Origin: Geodermatophilus poikilotrophus
GTDB lineage: Bacteria; Actinomycetota; Actinomycetes; Mycobacteriales; Geodermatophilaceae
Reading direction: 5' to 3'
Length of the DNA: 64,000 nucleotides
Assembly: GCF_900111455.1 (NCBI RefSeq)
Contig: NZ_FOIE01000007.1
Coordinates: forward strand, 122,959-186,958
Translations under genes and position numbers: made by a program
Notes under the pieces: model-generated
Database searches by the model: none
What the model saw: only the letters and a program-made list of their open reading frames with translations
Told to the model about the DNA's origin: nothing
Part shown: piece after piece, positions 56,804-64,000 of the stretch
Layout of the letters: each line of letters starts with the position of its first letter
Numbering within the stretch: the first letter of the stretch is position 1

Positions 56804-57406
56804 ATGATTGTGGGCGAGAACGATGGACGGTCGATGCGCGAGCGGATGCTCGCGGGCGACCTCTACATCGCCGATGACCCCGAGCTGGCCGAGGCCAACG
56901 CCACGGCGCTGGACCTGACGGCGGCCTACAACGCCACGACGGTCCGTCAGCGTCCGTTGCGGCGCCAGCTGCTCGAGCGCCTGCTCGGTGCCGTCGGCGA
57001 GGACACCGAGATCCGACCGCCGCTGTTCGTCGACTACGGCACACACGTGCGCGTCGGCGCCCGCTGCTTCGCCAACTTCGGCCTGGTCGCCCTCGACGTC
57101 GCGGCGATCGCCATCGGCGACGACGTGCAGATCGGCCCGAACGTCCAGCTGCTCACGCCTACGCACCCCGTCGAGCCCCAGCCGCGCCGCGACAAGTGGG
57201 AGGCCGCCCGGCCCATCACCATCGGCAACAACGTCTGGCTGGGCGGCGGCGTCATCGTGCTGCCCGGCGTGACCATCGGCGAGAACACCGTGGTCGGCGC
57301 CGGCTCCGTCGTCACGAAGGACCTGCCGCCGAACGTGGTCGCCGTCGGCAATCCGGCGCGGATCGTCCGTGCGGTCGGCGACCCGCCCCCGGACACCGGC
57401 GCATAG
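56804..57406 (+). CDS. Sugar O-acetyltransferase, Maa/NodL type
   Basis: A 200-aa left-handed beta-helix acetyltransferase. N-terminal Mac domain: MRERMLAGDLYIADDPELAE and LDLTAAYNATT; hexapeptide repeats: IGDDVQIGPNVQLLTPTHP (catalytic His in THP), RPITIGNNVWLGGGVIVLPG and VTIGENTVVGAGSVVTKDLP. It transfers acetyl from acetyl-CoA to a sugar-like acceptor that cannot be identified. It is the first gene of the cargo operon, under a probable TetR operator; tetR starts 3 nt after its stop codon. Confidence 0.92.
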   Translation: MIVGENDGRSMRERMLAGDLYIADDPELAEANATALDLTAAYNATTVRQRPLRRQLLERLLGAVGEDTEIRPPLFVDYGTHVRVGARCFANFGLVALDVAAIAIGDDVQIGPNVQLLTPTHPVEPQPRRDKWEAARPITIGNNVWLGGGVIVLPGVTIGENTVVGAGSVVTKDLPPNVVAVGNPARIVRAVGDPPPDTGA

Positions 57407-57408
57407 GC

Positions 57409-57990
57409 GTGACGGCCGAGGCGCTCCCCGGCGCCGGGGACGAGCGGGTTCACCGCGTGCGGCGCTACGACCCAGATCGTCGGCAGCGGCTGGTCGACAC
57501 GGCGCTCGAGGTCATCGCCGAGCACGGCGTCATCGGCGCCACGCACCGAGCGATCGCCCGCGCCGCTGACGTGCCGCTCGGCTCCACCACCTACCACTTC
57601 GCTTCGATCGACGAGTTACTGGCCACTGTGTTCACCGTGCACGCCGAGCGGGTCGCGCAGGCACTCGAGGAGCGGATGCGCGAGGCGCCCGACCGACAGG
57701 CCGCGCTGGACGCGCTCGCCCGGCACTTGTCCGCGGACCTACTGGGGAGCGATCGGACCCTGGTGCTCGCGGTGGAGCTGTACGTAGCCGCAGCGCGTCG
57801 GCCCGCGCTGCGGGTCGTGACGCAGGACTGGATGGAGCGCAGCCGCCGCGCCCTGGAGCTGCACTTCGACCCGGTCACCGCCCGTGAGCTCGACGCCCTC
57901 GTCGAGGGGCTGGTCCTGCACCAGTTCCTGTCCACCGATCCCATGACGCCCGAGCAGGTTCGCCACGCCCTCGTGCGCATCACCCGCTGA
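57409..57990 (+). CDS. TetR-family transcriptional regulator
   Basis: A 193-aa protein. Helix-turn-helix at about 25-65: RRQRLVDTALEVIAEHGVIG, ATHRAIARAADVPLGSTTYH, FASIDELLATVF. The C-terminal ligand domain is divergent, so the inducer is unknown. The GTG at 57409 follows the acetyltransferase stop by 2 nt; no clear Shine-Dalgarno is seen, suggesting coupling. It contains a rare TTA leucine codon at 57616. It probably represses the acetyltransferase-tetR-MFS unit through the palindrome at 56762. Confidence 0.9.
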   Translation: MTAEALPGAGDERVHRVRRYDPDRRQRLVDTALEVIAEHGVIGATHRAIARAADVPLGSTTYHFASIDELLATVFTVHAERVAQALEERMREAPDRQAALDALARHLSADLLGSDRTLVLAVELYVAAARRPALRVVTQDWMERSRRALELHFDPVTARELDALVEGLVLHQFLSTDPMTPEQVRHALVRITR

Positions 57991-58029
57991 GTCGCAGTTC
58001 AGCGGCCCTTCTCCTCCCGGAGCCTGCTC

Positions 58030-59310
58030 ATGTCCGTGCCCGCACGCGTCGTCGCACCACGCCTGCGCCATGCCCGTGCCGCGGTTTCGGCGGTGTTCTT
58101 CGTCAACGCCGTGCTGTTCGCCAACCTGGTCCCGCGCCTGCCCGAAATCAAGGACCGCCTGGAGCTGAGCAACGCCGCGTTCGGCAGCGCCATCGCCGCG
58201 ATGCCGGCCGGCGCACTGCTTGCCGGCCTGTTGGCGCCGCTGTTCATCCGGTGGTTCGGCTCGGCGAAGGTGGCCTCGCTCGGGCTCCTCGCGCTCGGGC
58301 TTGCGATCGCGGGCCTGCCGCTCACCGGTGGGTGGGTCGCCTTCGCGGCGCTGATGCTGGTGGTCGGTGGCCTCGACGCGATCGTGGACGTGGCGCAGAA
58401 CGCGCACGGCTTCCGCGTGCAGCGCGCCTACGGGCGCTCCATCGTCAACGGCCTGCACGCACTGTGGAGCATCGGCGCGGTCTTCGGCGGCCTGCTCGGT
58501 TCCCTCGCCGCCGGTCTCGACGTGCCGATGACCGCACACCTTGCTGCGTCGGCGATCGTCTTCGGCGGCGTGGCGGTCGCCGTGCTGAGCTTTCTGCTCA
58601 GCGGACCCGAGGACGCCGAGCGTGTCCCGCTCCCGGCCGGCGCCGACGAGCCGCCCGCCGGTCACCGCCGCCACGGCCACCTCGCCGGCCGTACCGTGCT
58701 CCTGCTCGGCGTGCTCGGTGCCCTCGCTGCCTGCGAGGCGTTCGTCCAGGATGCCGGCTCGTCCTGGGGGGCTCTGTACCTGCGCGGCGAGGTCGGCGCC
58801 ACCGCCGCCGTGGGCGGGCTCGCCTTCGTTGCGCTGCAGGTTGCGATGACCGCCGGTCGGCTCGTCGGGGACCGCGCGGTCGACCGGTTCGGGCAGCGCC
58901 GCGTCGCCCGCGTCGGCGGCGCCGTCACCGCCGTCGGCATGACGCTCGCGCTCGCCGTCCCTTCCGTCAGCACCGTCCTCGTCGGCTTCGCGCTGACCGG
59001 CCTCGGCGTGGCCACCCTCGTCCCGGCCGTCATGCACACCGCTGACGAGCTGCCGGGCCTGTCGAACGGTGTGGGGCTCACTGTCGTCGGCTTCCTGCTC
59101 CGCTTCGGCTTCCTCGTCTCGCCGACGCTCATCGGCCTGCTTGCCGACGTCGTCAGCCTGCGCGGGGCGCTGGTCAGCGTCGTCGTCGCCGGGCTCGTCG
59201 TGCTGCTCCTCGGCCGGGTCCTCGTGACGGCCGCCCACCCGGCGGACGATGATCAAGGCATGCCGCCGTCGAGCACGCCTGCTGCCGGCCCGACGCGGAC
59301 CAGCCCGTGA
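58030..59310 (+). CDS. MFS transporter, sugar-permease/efflux-like
   Basis: A 426-aa protein with about 12 transmembrane helices: FFVNAVLFANLVPRLPEIKD at helix 1, IVDVAQNAHGFRVQRAYGRS and INGLHALWSIGAVFGGLLG resemble the fucose-permease/YfmO-like MFS group, which includes exporters. The substrate is unknown. The C-terminal tail (DDDQGMPPSSTPAAGPTRTS) is hydrophilic. It lies 39 nt after tetR, so the two are probably co-transcribed; a sugar-modifying acetyltransferase plus a transporter suggests modification and export of one small molecule. Confidence 0.88.
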   Translation: MSVPARVVAPRLRHARAAVSAVFFVNAVLFANLVPRLPEIKDRLELSNAAFGSAIAAMPAGALLAGLLAPLFIRWFGSAKVASLGLLALGLAIAGLPLTGGWVAFAALMLVVGGLDAIVDVAQNAHGFRVQRAYGRSIVNGLHALWSIGAVFGGLLGSLAAGLDVPMTAHLAASAIVFGGVAVAVLSFLLSGPEDAERVPLPAGADEPPAGHRRHGHLAGRTVLLLGVLGALAACEAFVQDAGSSWGALYLRGEVGATAAVGGLAFVALQVAMTAGRLVGDRAVDRFGQRRVARVGGAVTAVGMTLALAVPSVSTVLVGFALTGLGVATLVPAVMHTADELPGLSNGVGLTVVGFLLRFGFLVSPTLIGLLADVVSLRGALVSVVVAGLVVLLLGRVLVTAAHPADDDQGMPPSSTPAAGPTRTSP

Positions 59311-59347
59311 GCCGGACGCACCCGGCCACGCCCGGGTCGCTGCGGTG

Positions 59348-60004
59348 ATGGAGCTCGAGGCCGGCGAACCTCACGCCGGCCCCTGGCGGAGCGTGCCGCT
59401 ATCCGAGCTGGTCGGCCTGCTCGACGGGGCGTCCAGCAAGCCGGTCGGTCGACCGCGAATCGTGGCGGTCGACGGGCGCGGCGGCGCCGGCAAGAGCACG
59501 CTCGTCGAGCTGCTCCGGGCGCATGTACCTCGCTCGGCGGTGGTGCACACCGACGACGTCGCCTGGCACCACGCCTACTTCGACTGGGCCGGGCTGCTCG
59601 CCGAGTCCGTGCTCCTCCCGCTCCGCCGAGGCGAGGCAGTCGACTACCGACCGCGCGCATGGGAAAAGCGACGCCGACCCGGCTCGATCGATGTGCCGGG
59701 CGGCCTGGACACCGTCTGGGTCGAGGGCACGGGGGTGCTCCGGCAGCAGCTGCGACCGCTGCTAGACGCCTCGATCTGGATCCAGGTCGACCACGTCACT
59801 GCTGCGCAACGGCTGCTGGACCGCGACGGCGCGGCGCCGGAGCAGCTGCGTCTCGTCGAGGACTGGGCGCGCGAGGAGAAGCCCTTCCTCCGGCGGGAGG
59901 AGCCTTGGACGCACGCCACGGTCGTGGTCGCCGGCAGTCCGGTCCTCGACAAGCTCCCGCCTGGTCACGTAGCCATCGCGGCACCCTTGCCGTACAGCCG
60001 CTGA
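59348..60004 (+). CDS. Uridine kinase-like P-loop protein
   Basis: A 218-aa P-loop kinase: Walker A VAVDGRGGAGKSTLVELL (about 39-56), a DD pair in VVHTDDVAWHHAYFDW, and WVEGTGVLRQQLRPLLDASI, as in Udk/PRK-like small kinases. The phosphoryl acceptor is unknown; the later VTAAQRLLDRDG block is typical of the group. The ATG at 59348 has no strong Shine-Dalgarno. It is the last cargo gene, 37 nt after the MFS gene, and is followed by the right island end. Confidence 0.8.
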   Translation: MELEAGEPHAGPWRSVPLSELVGLLDGASSKPVGRPRIVAVDGRGGAGKSTLVELLRAHVPRSAVVHTDDVAWHHAYFDWAGLLAESVLLPLRRGEAVDYRPRAWEKRRRPGSIDVPGGLDTVWVEGTGVLRQQLRPLLDASIWIQVDHVTAAQRLLDRDGAAPEQLRLVEDWAREEKPFLRREEPWTHATVVVAGSPVLDKLPPGHVAIAAPLPYSR

Positions 60005-60398
60005 GTCGGCGGACGCCGTCGCCTTCGCTTCCAACGCGCCGGTATATGACCACCTCCCCCTGGTGACGGGACGGTCCAGACCCCACCGCTGTCCACAACC
60101 GCCAACCTCCGACTGCACAGCGCCGGAGGAAGGGTGGGCCGCAGGCCCATCCCACAGGGACGCGAAGCGCCCTTCCGGCGGCCGGCGCAGTCGGAGATGC
60201 TCCGGCGGGGATGGGCGGGTGCTCCGCGACTGCCTCGGCGGCTGCTGCCTAGAGGTGTTCAGTCCGCACAGAGTCCGCAGATAGTCCGCAAAACGGTCAG
60301 AATCGGTCAACGACGGCCGACGATGCTCAATGGCGAAAGCGCTGCTCAGAGGTCCGTTTCAGTCACTGCCCATCGTGCCAAACCACCCCTTGGTCGAG
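60005..60398. other. Right island end with integrase arm-type sites
   Basis: 394 bp without a gene. It contains three GTCCGCA repeats at 60262, 60273 and 60284, exactly 11 bp apart, ending 108 bp before attR. They mirror the triplet next to attL and are presumably integrase arm sites on the other side of attP. Nothing else is recognisable. Confidence 0.6.
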
Positions 60399-60443
60399 TT
60401 TGCAAGGCGGGGGTTAGGGGTTCGATTCCCCTCGTCTCCACTC
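60399..60443 (+). repeat. attR: 45-bp direct repeat
   Basis: Exact copy of 51417-51461, a 3' fragment of tRNA-Ala without its 5' half, so not a functional tRNA. It marks the right boundary of the island. Confidence 0.93.
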
Positions 60444-60610
60444 CCTCGACGGGCCGACGGGCCTGTGATCCCCCGCCCGGAGGCGGGGCCGCGGCGCGTC
60501 ACTGAGCCGGTGCGGTCCGGGCGCTGTCCGCGCGGGGCCGCCCGCGGGGCGTCCAGCCGGTGGACCACCTCGTCCAGGTCGTCGAGGAGGTCGGCGCCGC
60601 GAGCTCGTCC
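60444..60610 (-). pseudogene. Integrase C-terminal remnant right of attR
   Basis: On the minus strand, ADLLDDLDEVVHRLDAPRAA corresponds to ADLFDDDLDDVADRLDTLRA of the live integrase. GTCCAGCCGG sits at 60551, 108 bp past the core, against 107 bp in the live copy (51568). Degenerate arm repeats GTCCG at 60515 and 60526 sit at +72 and +83 from the core, against +71 and +82 in the live copy. The frame then reads GDEGNRTPNPRLAN through the tRNA remnant, a typical tRNA-antisense integrase tail. The rest of that gene is gone. The following 60611-60793 shows no gene. Confidence 0.7.
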
Positions 60611-60793
60611 CCGGGCCGGTCCACCACCGGGCTCCGTGCGCGACGGCCTGCCCGCCCGGGCTCGGCGGTCCCCCTCCCCGTCCCCGACCGGCCTGCCCGC
60701 GGCGTTCGGACGGTGCGGCGCGGTGGCGATCCGCGGCTGGCGTCCGTGGTTACTGTCGCCGCCTCGCCGTCACGAGATCCTGGAGGGCCCGAC

Positions 60794-62017
60794 GTGAGCA
60801 CCCAGCCGCCAGCACCCGATGCGCCGCCGCCCGTCGGGCGGCCGGAGCCGGCAGGGCCGCCTGCCGGGTGGCTGCAGCAGGCACCGCCGCCCGCCTGGCG
60901 GCCGCAGCAGGCACCGCAGGTGCGTCAGCCCGGCTCCTTCCGGCACGGCTTCGCCCTCGGGCTCGGGGCGACCCTCGGCGCCGGCGTGGTGCTGGCCGTG
61001 GTGGCCGTGGGCCTGACCGTGGTGATGGTGCTGGCCCTGGTCGGGCTGACCGCGGGCGGCGACAGCCCTCCCAGCGGGCCGCCGACGGAGACCGTCTGGG
61101 GAGCGGCGGGTGCCCCGGCGCGGCTGATCGCGGTCCCGGTCACCGGCGTCATCCTGGGCAGCCAGAGCGACGGCGTCACCTTCGGCGGCGCCACCTACGG
61201 CTACGACGTCGCCGACACCATCGACGCCCTGGGGACCGAGGACGCCGATGGTCTGATCCTGGAGCTCAACACCCCGGGAGGCGCGATCCACGGCTCCCGC
61301 GCCATCGCCGACGCCGTGGAGCGCTACCAGAAGCGGACCGGCAACCAGGTGATGGCCCACGTGCAGGGCATGTCGGCTTCGGGCGGGGTGTACGCCATGG
61401 CCGGAGCCGACCAGATCGTGGCCGACCACGGCAGCCTCGTCGGCAGCATCGGTGTGATCATGGGCCCCTTCCAGCGTTTCCGCGACGTCACCGGCATCCC
61501 GGGCTCGCTGCTGGAACCGGGTGTGACGACGGACGGCGGCGTCACCGAGGAGTACCTCACCCGCGGCCGCGGCAAGGACTTCGGCAACCCCTACCGCGAC
61601 ATGACCGAGGAGGAACGGGCGGTCCTGGGACGCGGCCTGGACCGGGAGTACGAGGCGTTCGTCGCGTGGGTGTCCCAGGCGCGGGGCATACCGCCGCAGA
61701 CGATCGTCGACGAGCTGGGTGCCTTCGTCTTCGACAGCTACACCGCCGTCGAGCGTGGTCTGGTCGACCGGGTCCTCGGCCGCGAGGAGGCCTACCGCCA
61801 CGCCGCCGAGATGAACGGCGTCGACCCCGCTGACACCCGCGTGGACCGGGTGGTGGCGCCGGGCCTCGTCGAGTCCCTCCTCGCCGCGAGCGGGCCGGTG
61901 GGCGGCATCGGTGCTGCTCCGGTGGAGAGCGAACCCGGCCGCAGCATCGTGTGCACCGGCGCCCCGCTGGTCCTCGCCTACCACGGGGAGCTCTCGGCCG
62001 TCTGCACGCCCCGCTGA
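60794..62017 (+). CDS. S49 family (SppA-like) membrane serine peptidase
   Basis: A 407-aa protein: Pro/Gln-rich cytoplasmic start, one transmembrane helix (about 60-88; LGAGVVLAVVAVGLTVVMVL), then an S49 domain: GLILELNTPGGAIHGSRAIA, the nucleophile in QGMSASGGVYAMAGAD, GSLVGSIGVIMG, and a later lysine region GRGKDFGNPYRDM. It degrades signal peptides or membrane peptides. About 40 C-terminal residues include two cysteines. The GTG at 60794 has GGAGGG upstream. It is the first intact core gene right of the island. Confidence 0.88.
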   Translation: MSTQPPAPDAPPPVGRPEPAGPPAGWLQQAPPPAWRPQQAPQVRQPGSFRHGFALGLGATLGAGVVLAVVAVGLTVVMVLALVGLTAGGDSPPSGPPTETVWGAAGAPARLIAVPVTGVILGSQSDGVTFGGATYGYDVADTIDALGTEDADGLILELNTPGGAIHGSRAIADAVERYQKRTGNQVMAHVQGMSASGGVYAMAGADQIVADHGSLVGSIGVIMGPFQRFRDVTGIPGSLLEPGVTTDGGVTEEYLTRGRGKDFGNPYRDMTEEERAVLGRGLDREYEAFVAWVSQARGIPPQTIVDELGAFVFDSYTAVERGLVDRVLGREEAYRHAAEMNGVDPADTRVDRVVAPGLVESLLAASGPVGGIGAAPVESEPGRSIVCTGAPLVLAYHGELSAVCTPR

Positions 62018-62135
62018 GGCCCCGCGTCGGCCAGGACCTCCGGCACTGGACGCCACCCCCTCCCTGCGCCACCGTCGCCCCGGCCGCTGGCCCACCGGCT
62101 GGGGCGGGCCGGGACCTCGCGACGGAGGAGGAGCC

Positions 62136-62630
62136 GTGGCGCGCAAGAGCCTGGACTGCCGGATGGCCCCCAGCGAGCGCAACTGCACCGTGCAGATCTC
62201 CGGCGAGGAGGACGAGGTCCTCGAACTGGCGGTGGCGCACGCCGTCGCCGCGCACGGGCACACCGACGGCGCCGAGCTGCGGGAGGGGCTGCGGGCCGCC
62301 CTGCGGGAGGAGGAGGGGCTCCTGGCCGAGCCGGGCTCCTTCCTGCAGCTGGTCGAGTTCCACGCCCGCGACCTCGACGGCTTCGGCCGCATCGTGGAGG
62401 AGTGGCAGGAGCGGATGGGGCGTGAGACCACCGTCCGCTGGGGTGTGGTCGCCGCCGACCGCCACCGCGCCGGCACCTACGTCGAGATCGTCGCCTTCCC
62501 CGACCACGCCTCGGCGATGCGCAACTCCGACCACCCGGTGACCGCGGACTTCGCCAAGCGGATGCAGGAGGTCACCGACGGGGAGGCGTCCTACCGCGAC
62601 CTCGACGTCGTCCGCGTGCTGCGGCCCTGA
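62136..62630 (+). CDS. DUF1059 domain protein with a second alpha/beta domain
   Basis: A 164-aa protein. Residues 1-60 match DUF1059 (KSLDCRMAPSERNCTVQISG, VAHAVAAHGHTDGAELREGL). Residues 65-160 form a separate domain (LQLVEFHARDLDGFGRIVEE, YVEIVAFPDHASAMRNSDHP) resembling dimeric alpha/beta-barrel (ABM-type) folds. The function is unknown. GGAGGAGGAG precedes the GTG at 62136. It stands alone between the S49 peptidase and a terminator. Confidence 0.82.
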   Translation: MARKSLDCRMAPSERNCTVQISGEEDEVLELAVAHAVAAHGHTDGAELREGLRAALREEEGLLAEPGSFLQLVEFHARDLDGFGRIVEEWQERMGRETTVRWGVVAADRHRAGTYVEIVAFPDHASAMRNSDHPVTADFAKRMQEVTDGEASYRDLDVVRVLRP

Positions 62631-62644
62631 CGCCGGTGTCCACC

Positions 62645-62676
62645 GGTCCGCTCCCCGTGCTCGCGGGGTGCGGACC
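62645..62676. terminator. Hairpin between DUF1059 gene and ppiA
   Basis: GGTCCGCTCCCCG pairs with CGGGGTGCGGACC (one mismatch in 13) over a 6-nt loop. It ends 18 nt before the ppiA start. Confidence 0.7.
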
Positions 62677-62694
62677 AGTGGGAGAGTGGACGTC

Positions 62695-63224
<530 letters not shown>

Positions 63225-63228
<4 letters not shown>

Positions 63229-64000
63229 CCACCAGCCCGGACGACGGGGGCGCCGGTCCCGGCCAGCCGCAGCCGGCGCCCCCGACACCGACCTGCTACC
63301 GGCACCCCGACCGGCCCACCCGCATCTCGTGCACCCGCTGTGATCGGCCGATCTGCCCGGAGTGCATGACGCCGGCCTCGGTCGGCTTCCAGTGTCCCGA
63401 CGACGTCCGCGCGGGCAACGCCGGCGTGCGGCAGGTCCGGCAGGCCCCGCTGCTGCAGCGGGCCGGCCGGCGCTTCGGTGCGGTCACGGTCAGCCTCATC
63501 GCGCTCAACGTGGCCATGTTCGTCGCCACCGCCGTCTCCGCGGGCCTGGTCGGCGCGAACCCGCTGGACAACCAGCTGTCGCCGCTGTTCGCCCGACTGG
63601 CGCAGATCCCCGTCCTGGTCGAGCTGGGGGAGGACTGGCGGCTGGTCACGGCGGCGTTCCTGCACATCGGCCTCGTGCACCTGGTGCTCAACATGCTGGC
63701 GCTGCTGGTCTTCGGCTCCGAGCTGGAACGCCAGCTGGGCCGGTGGCGCTACCTCGCCGTCTACCTCGTGTCGCTGCTCGGCGGCGCGGTCGCGCTGCAG
63801 CTGTTCGGTGAGCCGGGACGCCCGGTCGCCGGGGCCTCGGCCGCGATCTACGGCCTGCTCGGCGGGCTCGCCGTCGTCATGCTGGCCCGCCGGGAGGACC
63901 TGCGCGGCCTGCTGACCCTGCTGGCCATCAACGTGCTCATCAGCTTCCTGCCCGGCGTCTCCCTGCTGGGGCACCTGGGCGGGCTGGTGGCCGGCTTCGC
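63225..64000 (+). CDS. Rhomboid-family intramembrane serine protease (3' end outside window)
   Basis: Cleaves substrates within the membrane. The N-terminal zinc-ribbon-like segment has CYRHPDRPTRISCTRCDRPI, CPECM and FQC; then six helices with HIGLVHLVLNMLALLVFG (His and Asn), the nucleophile Ser in GASAAIYG, and the catalytic His near the end, in LLGHLGG. The reading frame has no ATG, GTG or TTG upstream of the zinc segment. CTG at 63225, giving (M)TTSPDDG, overlaps the ppiA stop as CTGA with GAGGTG 8 nt upstream, and is the likely start. It is cut at the window end. Confidence 0.88.

Larger units (their letters stand above)
51417..60443. mobile_element. 9.0-kb integrative mobilizable element in tRNA-Ala
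   Basis: Bounded by 45-bp direct repeats derived from the tRNA 3' end. It contains integrase, excisionase, a MobF relaxase-helicase and a cargo operon. No replication initiator, FtsK-type transfer ATPase, type IV coupling protein or secretion genes are seen, so transfer would need a helper. Some codon choices (TTA, CTA, ACT, GCT in the cargo) are looser than in the core genes. None of the core palindromic repeats was seen inside. Confidence 0.9.

Noticed and set aside
57739..59256. 505-aa open frame opposite the island MFS gene
   Set aside because: Gly/Arg/His/Asp-rich shadow of a transporter; no domain or start signal.

Overview
The window is a very GC-rich actinobacterial chromosome segment centred on the replication origin. 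Gene content and order (rpmH-dnaA-oriC-dnaN-gnd-recF-dciA-gyrB-gyrA to the right; rnpA-yidD-yidC-jag-rsmG-parA-parB and cwlM-trxA-trxB-murJ to the left) match the origin region of Mycobacterium and Streptomyces. The protein sequences look most like Geodermatophilaceae (Blastococcus/Geodermatophilus/Modestobacter). That family placement is an inference from recall; no search was run.

Layout. 0-9 kb: an ino1-padR-DUF5318-ponA1-GT87-rpsF-ssb block, the mirror image of Mycobacterium tuberculosis Rv0046c-Rv0053, with an endonuclease IV gene inserted. 9-14 kb: yqgE, an MFS exporter, a secreted zinc protease and cca. 14-26 kb: an envelope and redox block (Nudix hydrolase, a large membrane-anchored secreted protein, murJ, a membrane pseudokinase, trxB, trxA, cwlM, an aminotransferase, ddl) corresponding to Rv3908-Rv3915, but with no sigM and with the MurJ-pseudokinase fusion split into two overlapping genes. 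26-32 kb: the segregation and membrane-insertion genes. 32-35 kb: dnaA, oriC, dnaN. 35-51 kb: gnd, recF, dciA, an ABC exporter, an epimerase fusion, an APC permease, gyrB, gyrA, DUF3566, tRNA-Ile, a DLW-39 type small protein and tRNA-Ala. 51.4-60.4 kb: a 9.0-kb integrative mobilizable element in tRNA-Ala, bounded by 45-bp direct repeats, with integrase, excisionase, a MobF relaxase-helicase and a cargo operon (acetyltransferase, TetR regulator, MFS transporter, small kinase). 60.4-64 kb: remnants of an older integrase, then an S49 protease, a DUF1059 protein, a cyclophilin and the start of a rhomboid protease.

Most unusual observations. (1) Three similar mini-ORFs of 26-27 codons bridge consecutive genes; each overlaps the upstream stop and the downstream start by 4 nt and carries the next gene's Shine-Dalgarno. 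(2) The island integrase ends inside the tRNA-Ala gene on the opposite strand, so its C-terminus would change on excision. (3) Two decayed integrase 3' ends, one inside the island and one right of attR, preserve the spacing of the live element and point to repeated integration at this tRNA. (4) Six ParB-binding parS sites lie around the origin, four of them inside genes. (5) A family of roughly 55-bp palindromic repeats lies between core genes, and I saw none in the island. (6) Many genes carry a TANNNT -10 box exactly placed for leaderless transcription.

The core genes cooperate in origin-centred work: initiation (dnaA, dnaN, dciA, gyrAB, recF), segregation (parAB, parS), protein insertion (yidC, yidD, jag) and cell-wall assembly (ponA1, murJ, cwlM, ddl).
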